Below are positions 17,362 to 24,234 of a stretch of DNA of 38,163 nt, piece after piece. The position numbers and the translations under genes are program-made. This stretch comes from Candidatus Crickella merdequi (GTDB taxonomy: Bacteria > Bacillota > Clostridia > Peptostreptococcales > Anaerovoracaceae), in the NCBI GenBank assembly GCA_018064645.1, contig JAGHUT010000062.1:1-38163 (forward strand), given 5' to 3'. How positions within the stretch are numbered: the first letter of the stretch is position 1; each line of letters begins with the position of its first letter. The notes below the pieces were generated by a model, which did no database searches, had not been told where the DNA came from, and worked only from the letters and a program-made list of their open reading frames with translations.

Positions 17362-18507
17362 ATGGCAATTCTATTTGACAGCATTAAGAACGAAATAATT
17401 AAAGAGATTACAGATATAAGGCGTTCGATTCACATGAATCCTGAACTTGGCAACTGGGAATTCGAAACAGCTGATTTAATTGAGCGATATCTTAATTCAA
17501 TTGGCATTCCAACTCGCAGATATCTTGACACTGCTGTTGTTGGAATTATTGAATTCGATAAGCCTGGAAAAAGAATTGCTTTTCGTGCAGATATTGATGC
17601 TCTTCCTGTTGAAGAGAGCACCGGAGTTGATTATGCTTCGCAGGTTAAAGGCGTAATGCATGCATGTGGTCATGATGTGCATACGGCGGCACTTCTAGGT
17701 GCTGCAAGGCTGCTGATCGATGTTAAGGATCAGCTGAGTGGAAGCGCAGTTCTTATATTCCAGCCTGACGAAGAAGGTGATGGAGGTGCGAAAAGACTGA
17801 TTGCGGAGGGTGTTCTTGATGGTGTAGAAGCTATTTATGGCGCCCATGTCGCGCCAGATCTTCCGGAAGGCACAGTTGGAATCAGGTATGACAAATTCTA
17901 TGCTGCAGCAGATATGTTTGATGTTACTGTTCGCGGCAGAGCATCACATGGGGCGCAGCCTGAGAAGGGAATTGATGCTCTTGCGGCAGCTGCTGAGGCA
18001 GTTGTAAGAATAAAGGGGCTTCCTGAGGGTGAGAAGGATAAGTGTGTTGTATCAACTGGAATGTTCAAGGCAGGAACAGTCAGAAATCAGATTGCAGATA
18101 CGGCGGAATTCTCAGGAATCATAAGATCTCTTGGTGCAGATAATAGAGAGAATCTCAGACGCAGATTGATTAAAAGTGTAAATGATGCCTGCGATAAGTA
18201 TGGAGCAACAGCAGCTTTTAACTTTAAAGAGAGTTATATGGGAATAGTTAATACTCACAATGAGGTTATTACAGCGGAGACGGCAGCTCTTACAGAGTTC
18301 GGCAGGAATAGCGTTGTAATAATTGAAGGACCGCTGATGACTACAGAAGATTTCGGTTTTTATATCGATGAATGCGGCGGTTGCTTCTATCATATTGGAG
18401 CTGGCTGTGAGATGCCTCTTCACTCTCCAGAGTTTATTCCGACTGAGGGTGCGCTGATTACAGCTATGAGAATGCATGCCGCAGTAGCAGTGGAAAAACT
18501 CAAATAA
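17362..18507 (+). CDS. dapL: M20 amidohydrolase, probable N-acetyldiaminopimelate deacetylase
   Basis: Zinc-dependent amidohydrolase of peptidase family M20D, 381 residues. The metal site motif MHACGHDVHTA is near residues 100-110, with a downstream DEEGDGG in place of the usual glutamate pair. Catalytic-dimerisation domain features such as HGAQPEKGIDA and the late HSPEF are present. In this operon the likely reaction is removal of acetate from N-acetyl-LL-diaminopimelate. Related M20D enzymes act on hippurate or indole-3-acetyl amino acids, so the assignment rests on context. It is the last intact gene of the operon. Confidence 0.85.
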   Translation: MAILFDSIKNEIIKEITDIRRSIHMNPELGNWEFETADLIERYLNSIGIPTRRYLDTAVVGIIEFDKPGKRIAFRADIDALPVEESTGVDYASQVKGVMHACGHDVHTAALLGAARLLIDVKDQLSGSAVLIFQPDEEGDGGAKRLIAEGVLDGVEAIYGAHVAPDLPEGTVGIRYDKFYAAADMFDVTVRGRASHGAQPEKGIDALAAAAEAVVRIKGLPEGEKDKCVVSTGMFKAGTVRNQIADTAEFSGIIRSLGADNRENLRRRLIKSVNDACDKYGATAAFNFKESYMGIVNTHNEVITAETAALTEFGRNSVVIIEGPLMTTEDFGFYIDECGGCFYHIGAGCEMPLHSPEFIPTEGALITAMRMHAAVAVEKLK

Positions 18508-18559
18508 AATGGTAATGGTCAAAGACATAAAGCTTTAAATTGTAGTAGAAGGAGACTGT

Positions 18560-18796
18560 ATGAAAAAGATTTCCACAATTATAATTGTGATGCTTATGAC
18601 ATTGCTGAATACAAAGCTCTGACTGGTATTGAACCAGAACGAATTGCGGGCGCAACCAGATATACAACATCGGTTGAGGTTGCTAAGACATTTTTCGCTG
18701 ACAGCTGTAGGAAGGTTGCACTTGCAAAAGAACGTATACGTATTTGGAGGAAGTGGACTTGTAAGCGACGGCGTTGCAAGGTCAATGATTGGATAG
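18560..18796 (+). pseudogene. decayed CWB2-type cell-wall-binding protein
   Basis: Three fragments of one ancestral gene remain. A good AAGGAG site and ATG open a 20-residue signal-peptide-like stretch (MKKISTIIIVMLMTLL) ending in TGA at 18620. A second frame holds a cell-wall-binding repeat 2 beginning (ERIAGATRYTTSVEVAK, about 18637-18690) that runs to VALAK. A third segment, back in the first frame, gives the characteristic repeat end VYVFGGSGLVSDGVARSMIG and a stop at 18794-18796. The middle of a repeat, and probably most of the protein, is missing. Two frame changes make this non-functional. In clostridia CWB2 proteins anchor to wall polymers and are often repeated. Confidence 0.75.
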
Positions 18797-18822
18797 AAAA
18801 ACGGAGGCTTTAAGCCTCCGTT
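18797..18822. terminator. bidirectional terminator between CWB2 remnant and MFS gene
   Basis: An 11-bp perfect inverted repeat (18800-18810 with 18812-18822; the innermost pairs open as the loop) lies between converging transcripts. Read on the minus strand it is followed by TTTTT, so it should terminate the MFS gene well. On the plus strand only a weak T-rich stretch follows. Confidence 0.8.
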
Positions 18823-18840
18823 ATACTTTTGCGGAATAAT

Positions 18841-20100
18841 CTACTCTTCAGAAGGTTTCTTTCTAAGAAGTATGATTCCGAGAATAAGCGCAGCCACATA
18901 ACTGAATCCATAGAAGGTATATACACCTCTGTACGAACCTGTAATATCAAAGATTGCTCCTGACATTGGACCAGCAATAAGTGCACCAAGATTCATTGCT
19001 ACAGATACCATTCCGAAGATGTTGGTAAAGTCTTTGGCTCCGGTTACGCCGACAGTTACTATTGGTGACATTACATTGGTCGTTGCGAAAGCTACACCGA
19101 AGAGCACGGCTGCCGGAATCATCAGCCCAGGCTTATCGATATAGAGCATCAGGAACATTCCTGCGATTCCAAGTGTCATAATACAGATAAAGTTCTTCAG
19201 AGTTCCGATTCTGTCGTTCAGCCAGCCAAAGAAAATCTTAGCAGCTGCCATAGAAATGCTTATGATGCTGATGATGCTTCCTGCTGCGATTGCTGAGTAT
19301 CCGACATCTGTCAGGTATGCGGCCATCTGGGAGAAGATTCCGATTGCTCCGAATGCGAAGAAGAATAGTATTATCGAGAGCATCCAGAAACGAGGACTTC
19401 GAAGTGCATCCTCTTTCATCAGACAGTTCTCATCGTAGTCGGGTACAGGCTGCTTATTTGAATCATCTTGTGCAGCTGCTTCTCCATTCAGTCCGTATGG
19501 CTTTAGTCCGATTTCGGAAGGTTCGTATCTGAACAGTAATGCAATAGGAAGCATACAGCAGATTGCAATAAGTCCGAGCATTCTCATTGAGAACTGATAG
19601 CCGTAGGCCATAGTGAGAGCACTGCCTATAGGGTTGAAGAGAGCGCTTCCAATGCCAGAACCGGTCGTTACGAAACCCATGGCAAAACCTTTGCGTTTAT
19701 GGAACCAGTTGTTGACAAGCACATTAGTTACAACGCCGCTTGTGAAAGCTGAGCCTACGCCAAGGAAGACTGACATGATATAGAAGGTCACAATATTATT
19801 TACTGCAGAGTAGCCGAACCATCCTATAAGCGAGGTGACAAGAGATAACCTTACTACTGTCGAAGGTTTGATTTTTGAAAAAATCTTACCCACCTGCGGA
19901 TAAAGAATTATACCGCATACTGATACGATTGATGTTGAGATAGAGAATTCTGCTCTGCTTATTCCGAGATGATCACACATCGGCTTAAGGAACTGGTTGT
20001 AGCTGTTGTTGTACAGACCTGTAACTACAGCGATGAGAAGCCAGCAGGCAATGAGAATGAACCATCCGTAGAATATTCGTCCTGTGTATTTCTTTTCCAT
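18841..20100 (-). CDS. MFS transporter
   Basis: A 419-residue integral membrane transporter of the major facilitator superfamily, with about twelve hydrophobic segments and a charged central loop (about residues 195-225). Features resemble the oxalate/formate antiporter and monocarboxylate-type branch: FYGWFILIACW at the N-terminus, GxGxAF in the first half (LGVGSAFTSG) and WLNDRIGTLKN in the second half. The substrate cannot be assigned. The start follows GGAGATG on the minus strand. A weak candidate promoter (TTGAAG, 17 bases, TATTGT at 20136-20164) faces it. It is a single-gene unit, divergent from the next gene. Confidence 0.85.
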   Translation of the reverse strand: MEKKYTGRIFYGWFILIACWLLIAVVTGLYNNSYNQFLKPMCDHLGISRAEFSISTSIVSVCGIILYPQVGKIFSKIKPSTVVRLSLVTSLIGWFGYSAVNNIVTFYIMSVFLGVGSAFTSGVVTNVLVNNWFHKRKGFAMGFVTTGSGIGSALFNPIGSALTMAYGYQFSMRMLGLIAICCMLPIALLFRYEPSEIGLKPYGLNGEAAAQDDSNKQPVPDYDENCLMKEDALRSPRFWMLSIILFFFAFGAIGIFSQMAAYLTDVGYSAIAAGSIISIISISMAAAKIFFGWLNDRIGTLKNFICIMTLGIAGMFLMLYIDKPGLMIPAAVLFGVAFATTNVMSPIVTVGVTGAKDFTNIFGMVSVAMNLGALIAGPMSGAIFDITGSYRGVYTFYGFSYVAALILGIILLRKKPSEE

Positions 20101-20185
20101 TTATTCACATCTCCGTTAAATTACTACCATTCAAAACAATATCATTATCTTTAAACATCTTCAAGTCATAGTAGAAACAGAACAG

Positions 20186-20214
20186 TTGAATATTTGGTTC
20201 AATCAATATATATT
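20186..20214 (+). promoter_or_regulatory. promoter abutting a start codon (possible leaderless mRNA)
   Basis: TTGAAT and TATATT are 17 bases apart, and only six bases separate the -10 box from the ATG at 20221. The predicted transcription start therefore coincides with the start codon, and no ribosome binding site is seen. Confidence 0.5.
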
Positions 20215-20220
20215 ATCAGT

Positions 20221-20835
20221 ATGGATACGAAAACAAACAAAGACAGCAAGACTGCAAAGAAACTTGCCACAGGAGCTCTTGTAATTGCTACTGCAATCGG
20301 TGCTTCCGCAGCCGTAGACAATCCTGCATCATACGAGGAGATGACACAGCAGGCGGCTATCGTTCAGGATATCGGCGATTTCAATCTCGATATGGTAACA
20401 GACGAAGCGACAGCGGATGATGAGCAGAAGCAGAAACGCAAGATAACTGTTGGAAGTGTTATTATGGCTCCGATTTATCTGGCTGGAATGGGAATTCTTA
20501 AGCTTGTTGAGTTCCTTCTGGCAGGACTGAGCGTTCCGATACTTGGCACCCTGATAAGGTGGTTCCTGTTTACGTGTGTCGTCCTTGGCACTCTTGCAAT
20601 CGGTCTCAAGGTAGCATTCCCTGATATTCCACTCAGGAAGCTTATGTCACCAAAGAGAATAGGAACTGTTGTTATCGGTACAGCTGCAGTAAGCATAATA
20701 TGCGCAGTGCTTCCGGCCTTTGGAGAAGATGCTGCAACATGGGCGGACTGGATTCGTCTGATCTGTGGAGCTCTTATTGTTGCGCCAATGGCTTTTGTAA
20801 TTTTTAAGTTTAAGAACAGAAAAAGAACTGCCTGA
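20221..20835 (+). CDS. small membrane protein of unknown function
   Basis: Not recognised. The 204 residues contain a Lys-rich N-terminus and a first hydrophobic stretch (ATGALVIATAIGASAA, about residues 16-31) that could be a signal or membrane anchor. An acidic linker rich in D, E and Q follows (about 40-75). Three or four hydrophobic helices then fill the rest, ending in a basic tail (FKNRKRTA). A TTG start at 20194 is possible, but neither start has a Shine-Dalgarno site. The ATG at 20221 is preferred because a promoter sits directly in front of it. It is divergent from the MFS gene. Confidence 0.65.
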   Translation: MDTKTNKDSKTAKKLATGALVIATAIGASAAVDNPASYEEMTQQAAIVQDIGDFNLDMVTDEATADDEQKQKRKITVGSVIMAPIYLAGMGILKLVEFLLAGLSVPILGTLIRWFLFTCVVLGTLAIGLKVAFPDIPLRKLMSPKRIGTVVIGTAAVSIICAVLPAFGEDAATWADWIRLICGALIVAPMAFVIFKFKNRKRTA

Positions 20836-20917
20836 AGGCAGCTCGATATTTGGCGACATTTGTCCGTTGATTTCGCTGCAATGTGAGTGTTATCCTTGCT
20901 GCAGGGGGATAGGTCAA

Positions 20918-21247
20918 ATGAAAGATTATCAGTTCAGGTGCAATACTTCTTATCTGGTGCCCAAGGAGGTATATTATCAGTGTGTCTGGATGGTCAGGGA
21001 TTCCGAAAGACTGCTTTGGCTTGCTCTGAGTGATGAAGTGGATCAATCTGTATCTTCTGCAGCGAGGAAGAGAACTGATGCAATCGAGTCAGCGCTCTAT
21101 GCTGTTCCAGAAGAATACAGACTGGGCATTATGAGGCATGTTAAGGACAGGGAAGCCTTCGATGACTATGCTCATGAGAATACCTGGAAGAAGTGGCAGC
21201 AGAGATTTATATATGAACTGGCTGTTAATCTTATGCTTATCAACTGA
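20918..21247 (+). CDS. hypothetical protein, 109 residues
   Basis: Not recognised. The ATG at 20918 has a CAGGGGGA site upstream; a TTG at 20867 in the same frame has none and adds an unlikely Cys-rich leader. The protein is soluble and rich in charged and aromatic residues (YYQCVWMVRD near the start; ENTWKKWQQRF near the end), with no membrane segment or catalytic motif visible. The overall look recalls small helical proteins of phage or regulatory origin, but that is only an impression. A terminator follows 38 bases after the stop. Confidence 0.6.
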   Translation: MKDYQFRCNTSYLVPKEVYYQCVWMVRDSERLLWLALSDEVDQSVSSAARKRTDAIESALYAVPEEYRLGIMRHVKDREAFDDYAHENTWKKWQQRFIYELAVNLMLIN

Positions 21248-21284
21248 ATCTTTTATTCAATTTAAATAACGGAACACACAGAAG

Positions 21285-21308
21285 AAGCAGGCGGAGAGCC
21301 TGCTTTTT
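21285..21308 (+). terminator. intrinsic terminator before the NUDIX gene
   Basis: An 8-bp stem (AAGCAGGC at 21285-21292 with GCCTGCTT at 21298-21305) and a five-base loop lead into a T-run. Confidence 0.8.
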
Positions 21309-21313
21309 CTGTA

Positions 21314-21343
21314 TGGACACAGGCAAATAGCAGGTGGTAGAAT
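21314..21343 (+). promoter_or_regulatory. promoter for the NUDIX-xerD pair
   Basis: TGGACA and TAGAAT are 18 bases apart with an extended TGG before the -10. The site lies between the terminator and the NUDIX gene. Confidence 0.45.
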
Positions 21344-21379
21344 AACATAAATAATAATTATCGTTAAGGAGGGTATGTG

Positions 21380-21916
21380 ATGGCATTTGAAGAGAGAACT
21401 ATAGACAGCGAGATTGTGTATGAGGGTCCGGTCTTCAAGATTCGCAAGCACAAGGTTGAGTGTGTGAACGGCGTAACCTCCTATAGAGATATTCTGGAGC
21501 ATTCTGGCGGTTCGGTGATGCTCGGAGTTAAAGATGATGGAAAGATTCTGATGGTTAAACAGTACAGGAAGGCTCTGGAGAGGGTGGTTCTTGAACTTCC
21601 TGCAGGCAAGATTGACCCAGGCGAAGAGCCTCTTGATGCAGCAGGCAGAGAGCTTAGAGAGGAGACGGGATACACGCCATCGGAAGTTAAGCATATGGTT
21701 ACATATACACCTACATGCGGATATTCAGCTGAGAAGCTTCATATTTATCTTTGCACAGATCTCACAGAAGGAGATACTGATTTTGATGAGACAGAAGATC
21801 TTGATACATATGAGTTCACTGCAGATGAACTCATAGAAATGATTCTTAATGGTGAAATTGAGGACGGTAAGACAATAATCGGAATACTTTTTGCCAGACA
21901 GGCAGGGCTTATTTAA
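21380..21916 (+). CDS. nudF: NUDIX hydrolase, probable ADP-ribose pyrophosphatase
   Basis: Hydrolyses nucleoside diphosphates linked to another moiety, most likely ADP-ribose. It has 178 residues. The full NUDIX box is present (G-x5-E-x7-REL-REETG, about residues 75-97), and the N-terminal strand pattern (EGPVFKIRKHKVE) matches the ADP-ribose pyrophosphatase group. The ATG at 21380 lies six bases after AAGGAGGG; a GTG immediately upstream is too close to that site. It is followed 14 bases later by the recombinase gene, the same neighbour order as nudF and xerD (ripX) in Bacillus. Confidence 0.88.
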   Translation: MAFEERTIDSEIVYEGPVFKIRKHKVECVNGVTSYRDILEHSGGSVMLGVKDDGKILMVKQYRKALERVVLELPAGKIDPGEEPLDAAGRELREETGYTPSEVKHMVTYTPTCGYSAEKLHIYLCTDLTEGDTDFDETEDLDTYEFTADELIEMILNGEIEDGKTIIGILFARQAGLI

Positions 21917-21930
21917 GGCAGGTGATATAG

Positions 21931-22809
21931 ATGAAAGATTTCCTGGAATATCTTAAGAATGAGAAGCGCAAGGCCGATAATACAATTCTGGCCTATAGGA
22001 GAGATCTTGAGTCCTTTGAGGCTTTTCTGGAAGGACGAAACGGAAGAGCTCTGGCAGATTGCACTGAGTCGGATGCAATGGCATATGTAATGGAACTTGG
22101 CAACAACAATAAGTCAAAGGCAACAATTAACAGAAAGATTTCGGCTCTCAGAACATACTGCGATTACAATGTGAGAAAGGGTATAAGAACAGATAATCCT
22201 TTTAACAGAATCAAAGCTGCAAAGAATGATAAGAGGCAGATAGAATATCTTACAGTAGATGAGGTAAAGAAACTTCTTGAATCAACTGATGACAGTGTTA
22301 AAGGTCTTCGTGACAGGGCTCTTATGGAGTTCATGTATGGAACTGGAGCGAGAGTAACGGAAGTTGTTCGACTGAAGTACGAGGACATCAATCTCAGAAT
22401 GAATTTCGCGACTATCAAGGAATACAATGCTGAGAGCAGAATCGTTCCAATCGGTCGATACGCTCACGATGCGCTGGTTGAATATATCGATAAGGCATAT
22501 CCTGTGATTACCGGCAGGGCGATTAAGCCTGGCGACTATCTATTCCTCAATCAGATGGGCAAGCCGCTTACAAGACAGGGAATATGGAAGATTCTCAAGG
22601 ATTACGGTGATGTAATAGGCACTGCAGATAAAATGACTCCGCAGGTGCTGCGTGACAGCTTCGCCGTACACATTCTTCAGAATGGGGGAGATCTAAAGAC
22701 CCTTCAGGAACTCATGGGATTCGATGATATGAGCGTGGGAATTGCTTACCTGGCAGTGACAGATATTCATGTTAAAGAAGTGTTTACAAGGACACATCCA
22801 AGGGCGTAA
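21931..22809 (+). CDS. XerD-like tyrosine recombinase with degenerate active site
   Basis: A 292-residue tyrosine recombinase with the usual XerD size, SAM-like N-terminal core-binding domain (residues 1-85), catalytic domain and HPRA C-terminus. Aligned by eye to E. coli XerD, with spacings matching exactly, Arg I (R141), Arg II (R241) and the nucleophile Tyr (Y273) are kept. The catalytic Lys is replaced by Y165, the first His of HxLRH by Q238, and the third-box His by F264. Strand cleavage activity is therefore doubtful, although K163 lies close by. Position after nudF is the classical xerD place. It may be an inactive or regulatory homologue. Confidence 0.85.
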   Translation: MKDFLEYLKNEKRKADNTILAYRRDLESFEAFLEGRNGRALADCTESDAMAYVMELGNNNKSKATINRKISALRTYCDYNVRKGIRTDNPFNRIKAAKNDKRQIEYLTVDEVKKLLESTDDSVKGLRDRALMEFMYGTGARVTEVVRLKYEDINLRMNFATIKEYNAESRIVPIGRYAHDALVEYIDKAYPVITGRAIKPGDYLFLNQMGKPLTRQGIWKILKDYGDVIGTADKMTPQVLRDSFAVHILQNGGDLKTLQELMGFDDMSVGIAYLAVTDIHVKEVFTRTHPRA

Positions 22810-22847
22810 AATCCCCTGAAAATTGAACAGAATTTATGCAAAAAGCT

Positions 22848-22876
22848 TTGACATTACTGTGCTATAGTGATATACT
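22848..22876 (+). promoter_or_regulatory. strong promoter for rplS
   Basis: TTGACA, a 17-base spacer and TATACT, with an extended TGA before the -10: nearly consensus, as expected for a ribosomal protein gene. Confidence 0.85.
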
Positions 22877-22889
22877 CTTTTAGGTTATT

Positions 22890-22950
22890 ACGGGCGTTCC
22901 GCTGGGGATATGCGGAAGAAGACATAAAGGAACCAAGAACGTCTTTGAGG
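22890..22950 (+). ncRNA. structured 5' leader of rplS (candidate L19 leader)
   Basis: Between the promoter and L19 the transcript can form two tandem hairpins: TTCCGC/GCGGAA (22897-22902 with 22912-22917) and AAGAC/GTCTT (22919-22923 with 22941-22945). GGCGTT/AACGTC offers an alternative long-range pairing. L19 leaders that bind L19 for feedback control are known in Firmicutes. Assignment to that family is by position and structure only. Confidence 0.5.
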
Positions 22951-22969
22951 AGAGGAGGAATAACGAATA

Positions 22970-23308
22970 ATGAACATTTTAGATCAGATTACAATGGACT
23001 ACAAGAGAGAGGATATCCCTCAGTTCAACGTAGGAGATACTTTAAGAGTACACGTCAAGATCGTCGAGGGCCAGAGAGAGAGAATTCAGGTATTCGAGGG
23101 TTATGTACTCAAGAGACAGCACGGTGGAGTTAACGAGACTTTCACAGTAAGAAAGCTGTCAAACGGAATCGGAGTTGAGAAGACTTTCCCACTTCATTCA
23201 CCAAGAATTGAGAAGATTGAACTGGTTAGAAAGGGCAGAGTTAGAAGAGCTAAGCTCAACTACATGCGTTCAAGAACTGGTAAGGCTGCAAGAATCAAGC
23301 AGGCTTAA
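22970..23308 (+). CDS. rplS: 50S ribosomal protein L19
   Basis: Large-subunit ribosomal protein at the interface with the small subunit. Its 112 residues are the normal length. The conserved [24 protein letters not shown] and AKLNYMRS segments are all present. The start follows AGGAGG with an 11-base gap, slightly long. Codon use is strongly biased, in line with high expression. A terminator separates it from rbgA, although read-through is likely because that hairpin is close to the rbgA ribosome binding site. Confidence 0.98.
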   Translation: MNILDQITMDYKREDIPQFNVGDTLRVHVKIVEGQRERIQVFEGYVLKRQHGGVNETFTVRKLSNGIGVEKTFPLHSPRIEKIELVRKGRVRRAKLNYMRSRTGKAARIKQA

Positions 23309-23328
23309 TCTTACACAAGAAGCAAGAG

Positions 23329-23367
23329 ATGCATACCTGAGCAATAGGCAGAGGGTATGCATTTTTT
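23329..23367 (+). terminator. terminator between rplS and rbgA
   Basis: A 9-bp stem (ATGCATACC at 23329-23337, GGTATGCAT at 23354-23362) with a 16-base loop runs into six T residues. Confidence 0.8.
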
Positions 23368-23386
23368 CTTTATTGAAGGAGGAATA

Positions 23387-24232
23387 ATGGCACTAGAACA
23401 TATTAACTGGTATCCGGGCCATATGAAGAAGACACGCGAGCTCATCGCCAATAATCTCAAGGCGGTTGATGTTGTTATCGAAATCCTCGACAGCAGAATA
23501 CCGCTTTCCAGCAGAAACCCTATTATCGATGAGCTTGTTGGAAATAAAAAAAGACTCATAGTCCTCGGCAAATCAGATCTTGCTGATGCTGAGGCTACTT
23601 CCGCATGGAGAGAATACTTCGAGAGCAAGGGAGATAAGACACTGGCGCTCAATCTCCAGTCAGGAGACAACATCAAGCTTCTTCTCAAGGCCCTCGAGGC
23701 AGAAGAGGCACAGCGCAATGCCGAGAAGAGTTTCAAGAGACCTCTGCGACTCATGATTGTAGGAGTTCCTAATGTTGGCAAGTCATCACTTATCAACAGA
23801 CTTACTGGCAAGAAGAGCGCAAGAACGGGAGACAGACCTGGCGTAACGACAGGCAAGCAGTGGATCACACTTTCCAACGGAATGCAGCTTCTTGATACGC
23901 CTGGTATTCTGTGGCCTAAGTTCGAGGACAGACTTGTTGGTCTTAATCTTGCTTTCTGCGGCAGCATCAAAGATGATATTCTTGGTGTTCAGGACCTGGC
24001 TTTTGAGCTTATCAAGGTGCTTGAAAAGGATTATCCACAGAATCTTATGGACAGATACGGTCTTGAAGAGATATCAGAAGAGACAATCGAGAACATGGAT
24101 GCAATTGCTGTGAAGAGAGGCTTTCTCATGGCAGGTAAGCGCATAGATTACGAGAGAACAGGAAGAACTGTCCTTGATGAATTCAGAGGCGGCAAACTGG
24201 GAAGAATCACACTGGAACGACCAGTCAGATAA
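23387..24232 (+). CDS. rbgA: ribosome biogenesis GTPase RbgA (YlqF)
   Basis: Circularly permuted GTPase needed for late 50S subunit assembly. It has 281 residues. The motif order is permuted as expected: the G4-like LGKSDLAD (about 57-64) comes first, then G1 GVPNVGKSS (about 126-134), then G3 DTPGILWPK. The start is HINWYPGHMKK-like, and the ATG follows GAAGGAGG; a longer open frame starting at 23357 lies in the terminator and is rejected. The next gene begins two bases after its stop, so they are coupled. Confidence 0.95.
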   Translation: MALEHINWYPGHMKKTRELIANNLKAVDVVIEILDSRIPLSSRNPIIDELVGNKKRLIVLGKSDLADAEATSAWREYFESKGDKTLALNLQSGDNIKLLLKALEAEEAQRNAEKSFKRPLRLMIVGVPNVGKSSLINRLTGKKSARTGDRPGVTTGKQWITLSNGMQLLDTPGILWPKFEDRLVGLNLAFCGSIKDDILGVQDLAFELIKVLEKDYPQNLMDRYGLEEISEETIENMDAIAVKRGFLMAGKRIDYERTGRTVLDEFRGGKLGRITLERPVR

Positions 24233-24234
24233 TT

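Noticed and set aside
18508-18796. Intact small secreted protein in place of a pseudogene
   Set aside because: The frame from the ATG stops after 20 codons, and the CWB2-like pieces lie in two different frames with the central part of the repeat missing.
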